Below are positions 35,638 to 46,841 of a DNA stretch of 64,000 nucleotides, one piece after another (position 1 is the stretch's first letter; every line of letters begins with the position of its first letter). The DNA is taken from contig BJKQ01000009.1 of NCBI GenBank assembly GCA_006538405.1, forward strand, positions 2,118,001-2,182,000, given 5' to 3'. Origin of the DNA: Hansfordia pulvinata. Its lineage: Eukaryota; Ascomycota; Sordariomycetes; Xylariales. Both the position numbers and the translations under genes were made by a program. A model generated the notes under the pieces. That model saw only the letters and a list, made by a program, of their open reading frames with translations, had not been told where the DNA came from and did not search any database.

Positions 35638-36893
35638 ACTGTTCCACACCAGAACATGACCCGGCAGTCCCAGGAGATTTCCCCACAGGCGCGTGTGAAC
35701 CACCCCCCCACTCGGGCCCAAGCCCTGCATTCGTAGGTGGCGTGTTGTTCTGGGGTCTCAGACTCCACACGGCCGGCTTGTCCCAGGGTTCGGCCCCAGA
35801 CATGCGCCTGGCTGGCTGGGTTTCACCGCCGGGGCACACTGCGGCAGCGTGGGCAGGAGGCTCGGCCGGCGTCCACAAGCCGACGACGGAGAGGATTGAC
35901 GAGGTTGGGGACGTGGTTGGGCCAAGACCAGTGGAGGGAGGGCACTGCCAGCATGGCGTGACTTTGGTCGGGGAGGACAGACAAGAATAGAGCGGACACC
36001 GGAGGGTGGAAGAAAAAAAAAAGAAAAAAGAATCGCAGCACATTTCGGCTGCTAGGGGGGGAATCCCTCAGTCATCAAGCGAGGCAACCCTCTTCTTGTA
36101 CGAGTTTCGGTCTGGCCTCTGCCGGAGAGGGGGGCCGCCATCGCCCACATTGTCTTGATGCTGGAGACGATTCAATAGGCAGACGAAGCGATGCTGTCGG
36201 CGCAGACGCGACAGCAGTGCTTCGTCCACTCGCACGTCAGCGGGCGGCGATGGCCACTCGTACGAGAGTACCACACAGGGACGGACAGCCGAGAACAACG
36301 AGAGAGCTGGCCTGACACGACGACACGAGTTTTCGGATCAGCACGACAGGGGCCCAGAAAAGGGTTGGCCCAAGACGGCCAGCGGCCCCGTTGATCGGCA
36401 TTTGCCCCCTCGGAATAAGGCAACCCGGTGACGTAGGAAGAGCGGCCGGCGCGCTAGCAGAGGGGGATGGCTTTGCGTTGCTGTGTGCGCGCCGCGGACC
36501 CTTGGGGATCTGTCTCGTCTCTTTGCTGCTGCTGCTGCTGCTGTGTTTGTGCTTGTGCTTGTGCTACAACCCAGAGAGAGGTGCACTCACGATACCCTCC
36601 CACGCACAAGACCTTCCCAACTGTCGACCAGAGCAGCGATCACTCGTACTTCCATCCGCCCTAGCCTCTCTTACCTGGCAGCCGTCTTGTGTCAACCATA
36701 GCTTCTTGCCGTCTGGAAACTCATCGACTACTCAACACACCTCTACCACTTTCACCCCGACACCCGGAGCCAACTTGGAGCTCCTCGACCCAGCCCGCCG
36801 CCCTCTCCGCCACACGTCGCCCGCCATAGGAAGATCCGGGCTCGTCACCCATGTAGCAGCCGCACCCGGTTTCCCCGCGCCATTCACTTACTT

Positions 36894-36908
36894 CCCCCCC
36901 CCCCCCCC
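36894..36908 (+). repeat. Poly-C tract (15 C)
   Basis: Fifteen consecutive C residues about 90 bp upstream of the F-box start codon, within the probable leader or core promoter. Confidence 0.85.
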
Positions 36909-36999
36909 GGAGAAACGTGGCCTGAAATCCCCCTTCCACCGAGCAAGCGCCTGAAGCGCGGCTCTGCTGCCCTTACTGTCCCATGCTGTTTTAGCAGCG

Positions 37000-37887
37000 A
37001 TGGCCTCAGCATCGGCACCGCGGCCGCCGCCGCCCCACGCCCTGCTCTCGACCCCGGAGCTGGTCGAGCTGGTGCTGCTGCAGTGCGACATGCGCTCCGT
37101 CCTGACGGCGGCCCAGCGCGTGTGCCGCCAGTGGCGCGACATTGTGCAGGCGTCGCCGGCGCTGCAGGCGCACCTGTTCCTGCGGCCGGAGCTGGCGCCG
37201 CCGGCCGGGGAGATGGCGTCGGCCGCCGGGTCCGGGGCGGGAGCGAGGACGACGACGACGACGACGACGACGACGAGCCACCGCGACGGTGGGAGAAAGG
37301 AGAAAGCATGGAGGGAAGAAGATAGCGAGGACGATAGCGGCGACGATGTGGACGAGGGATCGGCATGGTCAGAGTCATCAGCATCAACATCAGCACAGGA
37401 GCGCCCGCAGCGGCAGCGGCGCCGGCCGCCGCCGCCGCCACGGCTCAACCCGCTGCTCAGCGAGATGTTCCCGCCCTTCTTCGAGCGGTTCGCCATCAAC
37501 ACGTCGGAGGGCTTCTGGTCGCGGCGCGAGTTCGCCTCGCTGCCGCTGGCGCGCAACCGGGAGCCCTTCATGCGGCGCGAGGCCAGCTGGCGGCGCATGC
37601 ACGTGCAGCAGCCGCCGCTGTCGCGCCTGGGCGTCGCCCTGCCCGCCGACAACTACGCCGTCGTCCTCGAGCAGACGGTCCGCATGGGCGAGCTGTACGA
37701 CCACGTCCTGCGCGTCCTGACCAGGGGGCCCGGCCAGCAGTGGCGCATCCTCTTCGCCCGCGAGGCCAGCCGCAAGCTCGACCGTCACCGCACCCTGCTG
37801 CCCGAGTTCAACAAGCCGTGCACCAAGGACCTCCTGCGCGAGGTCGACGTCGCCCTCGTCCGCAGCTCCGACCCCTTCTCGGCCGCT

Positions 37888-37922
<35 letters not shown>

Positions 37923-38232
37923 CGCCGCCAGCGCCAGCAGCAGTCCCGTCGGCCGCGGCGGAAGCAGCAGCAGCAGCAACATGAGCAGTAGTGGTACCAG
38001 CAGTGGCAGTAGCAGCAGGAGCGGCAGCGGCAGCGGCGGGAGCAGCGGCACGGCGGCGGGGAGGTCTTCCGTGGCCGCCGCGTCCTCGCTCTCCTCATCC
38101 TCCTCGCTCCTCGCCGCCGCGGACCGCGACTTCATCGCCACCTTCACGCACCCCAACACCGCCAAAACCAAGGCCCCGTCCCGGTTCAGTCCGACGCGGC
38201 ACCTCGTCCGGCGAGGATTGCAGGAGCTTTGA
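37000..38232 (+). CDS. F-box protein with low-complexity linkers
   Basis: Predicted 410-aa single-exon protein. An F-box lies at residues about 14-62 (LLSTPELVELVLLQCDMRS, AAQRVCRQWRDIVQASPALQ), which normally binds Skp1 in an SCF ubiquitin ligase and recruits substrates through the remainder. A poly-Thr run from an (ACG)n microsatellite (about 37250-37276) and an acidic stretch follow. The central region, LNPLLSEMFPPFFERFAINT and the residues after it, is common in filamentous-fungal F-box proteins of unknown target. The C-terminal 100 residues are dominated by poly-Ser from (AGC)n repeats. The start atgGCC is the first ATG of the frame. The substrate is unknown. Length polymorphism in the repeats is likely between strains. 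Confidence 0.8.
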
Positions 38233-38266
38233 AAACAGGGGAGAGGGGCTGATTCAGGGGCAGCAT

Positions 38267-38270
<4 letters not shown>

Positions 38271-38311
<41 letters not shown>
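38271..38311 (+). repeat. (AG)n microsatellite
   Basis: About twenty AG dinucleotides just downstream of the F-box stop codon. Confidence 0.95.
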
Positions 38312-38313
<2 letters not shown>

Positions 38314-38844
38314 CCGACTTGAAGGAGGCGAGAGGGAAAACAGTGTAAGAAAGAAGGTGGGGGGCGGGGGGATGGCGGAGCCTCGATCCGGGCGGGACGG
38401 CTTCCATATTGACACAAGAAGTATGCCTGCATTGGGGGGGTCGGGACGGTGACGATACGAGCTTGGGCGGGGGGTTGGCTCTCGCAGTTTCTGGCGTTCG
38501 GCATTTGGTTTTTTGGTAACTACATTCATGGCCATGGTTTGTGTTTTGCGTATCTCTCTGATTGACGTGCTTTTGGTTCTAAGGCTTCGATTTGCACAGC
38601 TCTTCGGCTTTGCGGCGTAACGTTTATGATTTCCCCCTTTACTGTCAGGTAAGGGTCTTTGCTCCTCATACGCACTGCTGGTCACTATAGACACGATCTG
38701 CACGAGTAACGAATCGACCGCACGCGGTACTACCCTTAATATGAAGAAAAAAAAAACCCATACCCATGTGACTTGCTTCCTGTGATCAAACATCAACGCC
38801 TCGCAGCCAGCCGGCCCCCTCCATAGTCGACATAAGCCCCCCGT

Positions 38845-38864
38845 CCCCCCCCCCCCCCCCCCCC
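38845..38864 (+). repeat. Poly-C tract (20 C)
   Basis: Twenty consecutive C residues directly before the (CA)n run, within the convergent 3' region. Confidence 0.9.
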
Positions 38865-38869
38865 TGCCG

Positions 38870-38871
<2 letters not shown>

Positions 38872-38906
<35 letters not shown>
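38872..38906 (+). repeat. (CA)n microsatellite
   Basis: About 17 CA dinucleotides, ending 11 bp from the stop codon of the minus-strand surface-protein gene. Confidence 0.95.
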
Positions 38907-38910
<4 letters not shown>

Positions 38911-38917
38911 CGAGGGC

Positions 38918-40315
38918 TCACGTGTGCCCGACCAGCCCCTCGAGCGGCGCCCCGTCGGGGTTGATGTCGGCGCCCGCGAATCCGAGCGCGGCGTTCCAGG
39001 CGTCGGCGGTGGCCGCCTCCTTGGCGGCCCCGCCTAGCTTAGCCTGCGCGGCCTCGCAGGCCGCCACCGCGTCCGCCGCGGCTCCGCACACGTTGGTCAG
39101 CTGGTCGCACACGCGGTTGAAGATGATGGCCGGGTTGAGCGCCTCCTGCTGACCCGAATTGACGGCCGGGTCCGCCGCCTGGAACGCGAACTCGCCCGGC
39201 TTGCGCCCGTTGAGCGACTCCTCGAACTTGACCGTCGGCACGCACGTCCCGAAGTCCAGGCCCAGGGACGAGGCCTCGAAGCCCGCGAAGGTCCCCGTCA
39301 CGGGGTCCGAGACCGCGCCGGCGCCCGCGGTGGTGGTCCCGGAGCCCGAGCCCGAGCCCGAGCCCGAGTCGTTGGAGGCCCCTCCCGTCGCTGCCGGGGC
39401 CGCGGACTGCCGGGCTTTGCCCTTGGCAGGCGTCGTGGGGGAGCTGCTTGTCGGTGAGCCGCTTCCCGTGCCGGTGCCGGTGCCGGTGCCGGTGCAGGCG
39501 CCTGTGCAGGCGCCTGTGCCGGCCTCCGTACCGGCGCCGGCCTCGGTGTCGGTACTCGTGCCCGAGCCAGAGTCTGAAGCGGACCCAGAGCCAGAGCCAG
39601 AAGACCCAGTGGCGCCATCGGGGGTCTGCCAGAAGGAACATTGCACTGATCAGCGAGTGTCCAAGTTAGGGGAGGAGAAACCCGGCTTCGGTAAGCAGGC
39701 CCGACAAATCGTTCCCTGCTCACAGCAACCACAACAACAACAGAGTCGAGCGTGACGTAAGAAAAAGAAAGATAAAAAGGACTCACAGTAAAGTTATCAA
39801 ACCCATTGGCGCGCATGACGTCGGCGACGCTCACCCGGGGCCCTGCGCGAACGCGCCTGCTCCTCCGGGAGCCGACGAGAGCTCCGAGTTGGCGTTCTCG
39901 ACGTCGCTACCGCCGACGGCCGGGTCGACTAGGGGCACGACGCCGCGGAGCGCCTGGGTGCGGGGCAGGGCCGGGTCGTCGCAGACGGAGGGGACCGAGG
40001 CCGCGAAGGGGTTGAAGTTCTGCTCGGCGGCGACCAGCGCCCTGGCGGCGTCGAGGACCTCGCCGTCGTCGCCGAGCGCCGACACGATCGAGTCAGCCTG
40101 CTCGAGCTTGGCGCACGGGTCCGCCCCGCCCAGCAGGACCGAGGGCACGCCGCCCGCCAGCGTGGAGGGCTCGCCCGACTGCCCGAAGCGGCCCTCGAGC
40201 GCCTGGATCGCGGCGACGGGGACCTGCTCCTGGCCGAAGCGGGCCGCGGCCGGGGGGCCGAGAGGAGGGGGAGGAAGAGGGGGAGGAGTAGTGTGGTCGC
40301 TTTGATGTTCGCCAT
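38918..40315 (-). CDS. Secreted Gly/Ser/Thr-rich cell-surface protein
   Basis: About 412 aa. Exon 1 is 40315-39787 and exon 2 is 39625-38918, separated by a 161-nt intron with a GCTGATC branch-like site. A signal peptide is present (MANIKATTLLLPLFLPLLSA). The globular N-terminal half carries LLGGADPCAKLEQADSIVSA, NFNPFAASVPSVCDDPALP and SVADVMRANGFDNF, recognisable as a conserved fungal secreted family. A linker of SGSGSGS and repeated TGTG/CTGACTG units follows. The C-terminal half (FGTCVPTVKFEESLNGRK, VCDQLTNVCGAAADAV) is again conserved and Cys-containing. Two apparent -1 errors break exon 1: the G6 run at 40252-40257 (plus strand) and the C3/G4 junction at 39834-39840. With both corrected, the exon lengths and intron phase agree. 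It is likely a cell-wall or extracellular protein; its molecular function is unknown. Confidence 0.72.
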
Positions 40316-40404
40316 GGCTTGGTTGTTTTCCCTTTGGAGGTGACTGCTGTTCTGGCGGCGGGAGATGCTCGATCTTGACAAATCGTTACTTGTGTGCTTT
40401 GTTC

Positions 40405-40431
40405 GAATGAATGAATGAATGAATGAATGAA
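40405..40431 (+). repeat. (ATGA)n tetranucleotide microsatellite
   Basis: About six tandem copies of ATGA upstream of the minus-strand surface-protein gene. Confidence 0.85.
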
Positions 40432-41163
40432 ATGGAGGGAAAGAACGTGGAGAAGGGTCTTCTCTGAATGAGAGGCTGTAATGGGAAGCGACGGGCTTTC
40501 TTCGAAGGTTAGGCTTGATGAGAATAGACTTCATAGTCAGGGACGGGAACGGGATGGACATGGTATTTATCCTATATCCTGACCAGGCAGCAGGCGAGGC
40601 CCTCACCAGCTTCCCCAAGGGTGAGGAGCACCCGGACTGGTGTTGCGGCGAGGAGGCCGCGGAGATGAGCGGGCTTGTTGGCGTTCGTCGATCAAACCGT
40701 GTGTGTGAGGGGCGGCCGGGGTGGGAGAGAGGCACGACGCCTCAGCAAGCGCGCTCGCGGGCCACCGCCCGGTCCGGCCGGCCTGTGTGCTTAACTTACC
40801 TACATAGTCGGTGGCCTTCATGATACATGGCGATGCTCTTCCAGGCGTGGGCCATGTAGCACCAGCCAGCCGAGACTTGATCCCCGGCACAAGGCGATGC
40901 TTCCGAGGTAAGCGAGGCAATGCGTCGGGCTCGTTGCAGAGAGGAGGCGAGTGCCAGCTCCAGAGGCATAGTCCATGTGTCTTGATGCTTCAATGTCAGG
41001 CGCTCATGGTCGGGTTTGCTGCTACTCTGCCCGCCCTCCCTCCCCCCTCCGAGGCTGGCTGCCCTCGCAGATCGGAGATACCAGACTCGCAAGCGGTTCT
41101 TTGCAGTGAATTGACGGCCTTGCCTGCGTCAAGTGAGATGCCTTGGGCACGGTCTGGGTAAGG

Positions 41164-41200
41164 GTACGAGTACAGGATGTCACATTGTAGGTACGAGTAC
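41164..41200. repeat. Two GTACGAGTAC motif copies 27 bp apart
   Basis: Copies at 41164-41173 and 41191-41200 in the same orientation, in non-coding DNA. Confidence 0.65.
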
Positions 41201-42700
41201 GTTCAGGGGTTGCGGGCCAGGGTTGTGTGAGATGCGAGGCCGGTAAGTTGGAGAGCCGCCGAGCGCCGCCCTGTTGGCGTCGCAGGGCTGTGAGACAGCA
41301 ACTGACACTCGGGGGTCCTTTCCCAGACACTTCTGCCGCGCGCCGAAGATGGCGCTCAGTCTCATCATGATCATGATGGTCGCCGCATCTCATGTCCAAT
41401 AAGGAGAGGGGGTCCCGTTCTCATTGCGGGTTTCGGTGCCGCCCGCTTTTTCGCCCCTGGTCGATGCCGGGCCGCGCAGAGCATACGAGTGAAAAGGGAG
41501 CAATGCAAATAAGTGTATTGGAGCGATAATGATGTGTAGAAGGGAGAGTTTACTGGTCGGCCCTGGCAGCCCATTTTCGCCTGAATAGCCCTAATGACGG
41601 TCGCACCTTCCCACGAGTACCTACCTTACCTAAGGTACCTTATCAGGTGCGTTAGGTAGGTATGGGCACGCTGATGCTCGGAGCGACCTCACCAAGTATC
41701 GCAGCAACGTTGACTGTGCCGTCTACTCGTGCGACTGAGGTCAGCTGCTGGTTCGAATCTCGGCCGAGACCCCTTTGCCCGTGCCTGAGAAGCACGTGGC
41801 TGTCGCGTCGCGGCTCCCGTGCTGAGACTACCAGAGTCTCTCTCCAATATGGGCATTCGATCTGAAGCATCGTCTCTGGCTGTCCAGTGCTTCGCTTTGT
41901 GTTGGGCGACACCAGCGGCTGGTTTGTAGTCATCGCTTTCCAACACGACGACATACGAGTACTCTACATGCCATCTTATGCCTACCTTACCTAGTATAGT
42001 GGTACTCGGTCTGTTACATGGACCCATTGAGTGCATGTATTTACCTACCTGTCTTGGGCACCTCTTCTAGATGGAGCAATCATCGCGGGCCCTTTTTCAG
42101 GTGATTGCATGCATGCAGAATGTCCAGTGCGCTTCTCGACCTTCATTTGAGCCGAATCAGGCAGCCTGCCAGAATAGGCAAGTACTTTACGCGTATTCAG
42201 AGCTCGGTACATCATAACCTTATCTGGGTACGGTACGAGCACCACCCAATGGATCTCACCGTCGCTCACGCTCACGCTCTCCACTCCTGACCTTAAGCTC
42301 TCCCCACGTGTTCGACAGCCCTCTGCCGCCACAGTTCCAGCTGCCCCTCTTCTGCGGCACATCCATCGTCTGTCGGTCGCCCCCCTCACCTCCGCCGACG
42401 ACATCTGCAGCTCACCGTGCAGTGCGGACTTGCTCTTTCGACATCACCTCAAGTACCGGGTACAGACACAGCACAGCTCGGCCCAGCTTCTAGCTCGACC
42501 TCGAACAGCTTCCACTCCCCCCCTTCTCTGTCGCCTGCGTCTCGTCCACTTCACCACCGTCCCCGCCCGCCAACCACGCCTCCCGTTAGCTCTCCTCCTG
42601 ATTTCACGAGAAAACCAGAGCGAGACACCGATCCAGAGAAAGAACTAGAAAAGGAAAAAGCAAACATAGAATAAGTAGGAGAAGAAAAGAAGAAGATAAA

Positions 42701-43514
42701 ATGTCACCCCCTCCCCCTCCCCGCAAGCCCTCTTCCCCCTCCCGCAAGCCCTCTTCCCCCCCTCCCCGCAAGCCCTCTTCCCCCCTCCCTGATCCCCGCC
42801 TCGGCCCACGCCCTCCTGCCCCCCGGCTACGCCGCCCGGCCCCTGAGCCGCGACGACTGCGAGCGCGGCTTCTACGACTGCCTGTCCGCCCTGACCTCGG
42901 TGGTTGCCGAGGGTAACGGCGGCGCTCCCGCGCCCCCTTCCCACGCCGACTTCCGTTCCCTCTACGACCACATGGCCGGCGCCGGCGCCGGCACCTATCA
43001 CTTCGTCGTCCTGGAGCACGAGGGCTTGGTCGTCGGCACGGGCCAGCTCGTGGTCGAGAGGAAGTTGTACGTCCCCCCCCCTCTGGGCTCCTCCCTTTCC
43101 TCTCCTATAATTTCCCATTTATGTCCCCGCGTTCTTCTCCTTCTGCATCTTCTGTATTACCTTGCAATCGACGAGCAGAGACGAAGCTGGACGCAGGCGA
43201 TCGCAAGAAAAGAAAAGAAGAAGAAAAGAAAAAGGCTAACTCGGAAACCCCTCACGCGCGGCGCGATGGAAAACAGCATCCACGGCCATGCCAAGGTGGG
43301 CCACCTCGAGGAGATCGCCGTGCTGCCCCAGCACCGCGGCCGGGGGCTCGGCAGGGCTCTGGTCGCGGCCCTGGACGGCGTCGCCGCCGCCTCAGGGTGC
43401 GAGAAGAGCGTCCTCGCCTGCGGGCCCCGCAACCAGGGCTTCTACGAGGGTTGCGGCTGGGCCGTGTCGGGCACCGAGATGACGCGCCGCTTCTCCCACC
43501 CGCCCTCTGGCTGA
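42701..43514 (+). CDS. GNAT acetyltransferase, glucosamine-6-phosphate N-acetyltransferase-like
   Basis: Closest in type to Gna1, which acetylates glucosamine-6-phosphate with acetyl-CoA on the way to UDP-GlcNAc and chitin. Exon 1 ends at 43066; a 210-nt intron (GGCTAAC branch point, AG at 43275-43276) leads to exon 2, 43277-43514. Conserved features include LPPSLIPAS, GYAARPLSRDDCERGFYDCL, VVGTGQLVVERKF and IHGHAKVGHLEEIAVLPQ, followed by the acetyl-CoA loop HRGRGLGRAL. Later residues (CGPRNQGFYEGCGW) differ from the usual Gna1 DCSEANEGFYxKCGF, so this may be a divergent paralogue. The N-terminus is uncertain: the ATG at 42701 opens a frame that runs through three near-identical C-rich repeats, and reaching the GNAT frame needs two missing C residues or one extra base. 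An unrecognised upstream exon is the alternative. Confidence 0.72.
42723..42791 (+). repeat. Triplicated C-rich repeat in the GNA1-like 5' coding region
   Basis: Three near-identical copies of gcaagccctcttcccccc lie head to tail with small length differences in their C runs. They encode Pro/Ser-rich residues in any frame, and this is where the reading frame becomes ambiguous. Confidence 0.8.
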
Positions 43515-44779
43515 CGCATGCCGATTGCGGCGCTCGCCACGAGCGTACGCACGCAGCGGCTAAGGGCACGGCCTGCTCCAGAGCGAGGAGAGGGGTAGGC
43601 CTCGCGGTGTGGTCACAAAATCAAGCTTCCTCAGCTGAGTGAAACGCATCTTGCAGGGATGACGGTGCGTGCCACGGTCAACATGACGTGTCATCGGAAA
43701 CGAGAAGCCCAGTACGAGACAGGGAACAGACGCCGTGAAGCTAGAGATCGCGTGCTGAGGTGCCACGAACAGACCACGGGAGGCTCTTTCAGGAAACCAG
43801 CTGGGCCGCTTCGCCAGACCGAGACACGGCCGCGCTATCGACATGTGGGAGCTCATGTCACTAGAGATAGAGGGAATGCTGGAATCGGCAAACGTGAAAG
43901 AGGGTCCTAAGCAATCAGTCACATCGACTTCTGCACGGCAGGCGTGCGTGATAGGTCAGCTTCATCACTTAGACACTCGGACTCGCCTGGTTGGATGGAA
44001 GGGGCCAGTGCTGCGCTCAGTGGCCTGCAGCAGAACTGAGCTTAAGCCAGTCGAACGGCCACACGGTCGGGCAAGCCCCATCATGGCCACCTGCAACGTG
44101 GATCGACGTTCATGCCGTGATGCCTGAGGCTTTAAGGCTGATATGCTGTGACCTATGGAGCAAACTTGCCCAGGCAGGGGAATATAGGCTGTTCCCCGAG
44201 TAGCCAATCTGGTCTGTGCCCCTGCAGATTGCCATAAACGGCCCTCTCACAAGCCGCCAGGGCCTGACACACCCATGCGAGAAACCTGATTGCCTGGCCC
44301 GAACCATGCTGCTGGGACGCGATGTGCAGTGCCCGGCAGGGATTGGCCCGTCGGGTAACTGAAGACAAGGCGGCGAATCAGAAGAAAGTCCTTCAGCCTT
44401 GACCAACGATGTTCAACATCATGCCCTCCTTCCAGGACTCACAGTAGCACATAATCACAGGACATTGCCTCCACCGTGAAACATTAATGATATTGTATTG
44501 ACATATGAACTATGGCGAGGGCATTCTCGTCTGTTAGGCATTGCGCCAGGTGTATACTGCAAAAGGGCAATAAATCTAATATATCTTTTCCAGTCGTTTT
44601 CCAAACCGGATCGTGTCGTAGCTCTTATGTCGGTCGTGTCATAGTATATGTTGTACATCAAAGTCGGAAGCAGGAGAGGACGGCAAGGCGGCAAGTCGAT
44701 AATTGCAAAGTTTGGCGTCTGAGGAACATGGCGTGGTGTATATGACGGGCAGTCTGGGCGGACCGAGACTGGTCAGGGC
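43515..44779. other. Convergent intergenic region, no gene seen
   Basis: About 1.2 kb between the GNA1-like stop and the stop of the small Lys-tailed gene. The part from 44400 on is AT-richer and may hold the 3' UTR of the minus-strand gene. No domain or RNA was recognised. Confidence 0.5.
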
Positions 44780-45143
44780 TCAGCAGCGTTGCTTGCTCTT
44801 CTTCTCTTTTTTCCCGCTGCCTTTCTTCTTGTGGGCAGGCTGGCCACCATTGTAGGTGGGGGACGGCTCGTCCTCATTGTAGAATCCGGCGGCATCGTGC
44901 CAAATGACCGCACTGTCATTGCTCACATAGGTACCGACATCCTCTGCAAACATGTGGTCAATCAGACGCTCAACGCAGCTCGAAGTAATGTCTGTACGTA
45001 CCAGTATGAGGATTGCGATAGCCATTGCCCTGGTGAGCTTCGGTGGAGGACATGGTGCCGTACGAGTAAGTTGACGCGGATTCCGCCGAGCTGGAGTCGT
45101 GGATGACGACAGGACCGGCTCCGTAAGAGTTTGTGTTGGGCAT
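44780..45143 (-). CDS. Small hydrophilic protein with a basic Lys-rich tail
   Basis: Two-exon gene, exon 1 45143-45002 and exon 2 44943-44780, with a 58-nt GTACGT...TTGCAG intron; the frame closes exactly and gives 101 aa. The protein is Ser/Tyr/Gly-rich at the N-terminus (MPNTNSYGAGPVVIHDSSSA), has a conserved-looking middle (SNDSAVIWHDAAGFYNEDE) and ends in a strongly basic tail (KKKGSGKKEKKSKQRC). There is no signal peptide or membrane segment. A TATATAA box about 150 bp upstream supports transcription. The coding sequence contains a copy of the dispersed TACTCGTACGG motif (residues TYSYGT). The family is not recognised and the function is unknown; a compact stress- or development-induced protein would fit, but this is a guess. 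Confidence 0.65.
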
Positions 45144-45290
45144 GGTTAAGGGGCGGCGATGGGGAGTTGATTATAAGGATGGTCAGATGACTGGCGTCGG
45201 GGTGGCTTAGTGTGAGTGAGAACAGTGAATGAAGCTGTGTTGGCATGAGATGGCTGTGATGCCTTGAAATCGAGGAATAGTTCCAGGGGA

Positions 45291-45299
45291 TTTATATAT
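45291..45299 (-). promoter_or_regulatory. TATA box upstream of the small Lys-tailed gene
   Basis: The minus strand reads gatatataaa about 150 bp upstream of the start codon, a good TATA-box match at a plausible distance. Confidence 0.45.
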
Positions 45300-46825
45300 C
45301 CGAGGGGATGGCTGCGAGGCGGCGCAAGTCAGGCCCATAGGCCACACGAGGAGGCCCATGGCCGCAGAGGCGCGCGGCGTGAGGGTGAACACGGCGCAAA
45401 GTGAGGACGGGGCGAGAGGCGCAGGCTAGGCAGACAAGAGGGCGGACCGGGATGCCTGGGCAGATCTCGACGAGTCCAGTGAGGTTGAGTCATGGATGGC
45501 CGTAACTTCTGAGAATACCAGATCGTAGACTCCTTGGGACAGTGGCGGCGTGACCCAACTGGAGCATACTCCAGCGGAGTAGGGCACAGGATGTCGGTAG
45601 TGGTACTGGGCCAGGGGCCGTCGGGCGAAGTACTCGTAGGCTATCGGGCAAACGAGGCGGGCGGTGGGTCTTGGACGATTAGATGGGCCTCCGCTGAATC
45701 TGGGGGTCCTAGACTACTCGTGAGTAGCGCAAGTGGCCTCGGAGGCCATCCCGGTAAGTCGCAGGCAGCACCAACGGCGCGACGTGATGGCGGCGGGTGC
45801 GCGCGCAGAGAGGGGCGATCGGAGACATGATGGCGGCGGACGTGGATGCGCAAGAGCGTAGATGCGAGGATGGAGATTGGAGAGAGAGACGCGGACGGTT
45901 CGAGCGAGCGAGTACCTTAGGTAAGGCAAGAGTTGAGCAGAGGCAGGCTCGGCTGAGCTGGCCAGGAACGGTACAACCCAAGATACCCACACGCACATAC
46001 TGCCGACCCTGCAAGCTATGCGTACGTGGTACCTGACCCAAGGCATGTTACCAGGTATTGGACGTTCGGCATGCCTACCGGTACCTCCTACCTTACGCAG
46101 ACGCTGGAAAGGAAGCGGTTGCGCTGGTGCGGGCACATTCAATGCCGGGCAGGTACCGTGTTGCGGTCGAGAAGGTTCGATATGGGTGGTACTGAATGTA
46201 GGTGTCTACCTCATGTACTCTGGAAGGTGGATGTGCTCTGTCTACCTACCTACCTCATGTACAGCGAGGCTGGGGAGCAGTCCAGCTAATACCTTCGGCA
46301 CATGAAGAGGTGGGTATACGTTCGGTACCGAAACCCGGCTGCCGTCTTACCTTACCACCTTACCTAGCTCGTACCCGTGGGCATGTATGAGGGACTGCGG
46401 GTAGCGTGAGCTGGAGGCCTGATATCCTTCCAAGTACGCACAAGTACAACCTCCCTGGTTTCTGAAGGGTATCCGGCGTCGACATCACGTTGAAGGGGGC
46501 TTCAATCTCCGTCGGATTCAGTCAATGGGCAGAGTCAGCAGCAGCCTGGGAATCTTCAGAGCAAGGTCCGTGGAGGCGCGGCGTGGCCGGCAGTCTGCCC
46601 ACCTGCCTGCCTTGCCTCCTCGCCTGCCTGCTTGCTTGCTTTTCTCCCACCAATGTTGGTCACAGGACTCGCACGCCGCCAGAGATTGGGGACATGGGCG
46701 CCCGGTATGTCGTCAGCCCAGGCTAATATTGGATCCGTAAGAAGCGCCGGGTCCTCATGTCCATGTCCTCAGACTTGACGAGTAGGCCTTCGCGTCCTCC
46801 AAAGGCGAGCCTCCGTGTGGGTGCA

Positions 46826-46841
46826 GTACTCGTACGAGTAC
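46826..46841. repeat. Perfect 16-bp palindrome GTACTCGTACGAGTAC
   Basis: Longest perfect copy of the dispersed motif seen in the window. It equals its own reverse complement over all 16 bases. Confidence 0.8.

Larger units (their letters stand above)
34455..36999. other. Intergenic region with long poly-C tracts
   Basis: No supported gene. It contains C23 at 35615-35637, C15 at 36894-36908, a (CTG)n run near 36522-36541 and single copies of the TACGAGTA-type motif near 35540, 36100 and 36256-36266. The last 500 bases are probably the promoter and leader of the F-box gene. Confidence 0.5.
40316..42700. other. Divergent intergenic region, no gene seen
   Basis: Between the surface-protein gene (minus) and the GNA1-like gene (plus). 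It contains an (ATGA)n tract at about 40405-40431, two GTACGAGTAC copies at 41164-41173 and 41191-41200, and TACCTTACCTAAGGTACCTT at about 41622-41641. A GGTTCGAATCT string at 41749-41759 looks like a tRNA B box but lacks a pairing T stem, so no tRNA is called. Confidence 0.5.

Noticed and set aside
41690..41775. Possible tRNA gene (GGTTCGAATCT B-box-like string)
   Set aside because: The bases flanking the TTCGAAT loop cannot form the 5-bp T stem and no A box or acceptor stem fits upstream.
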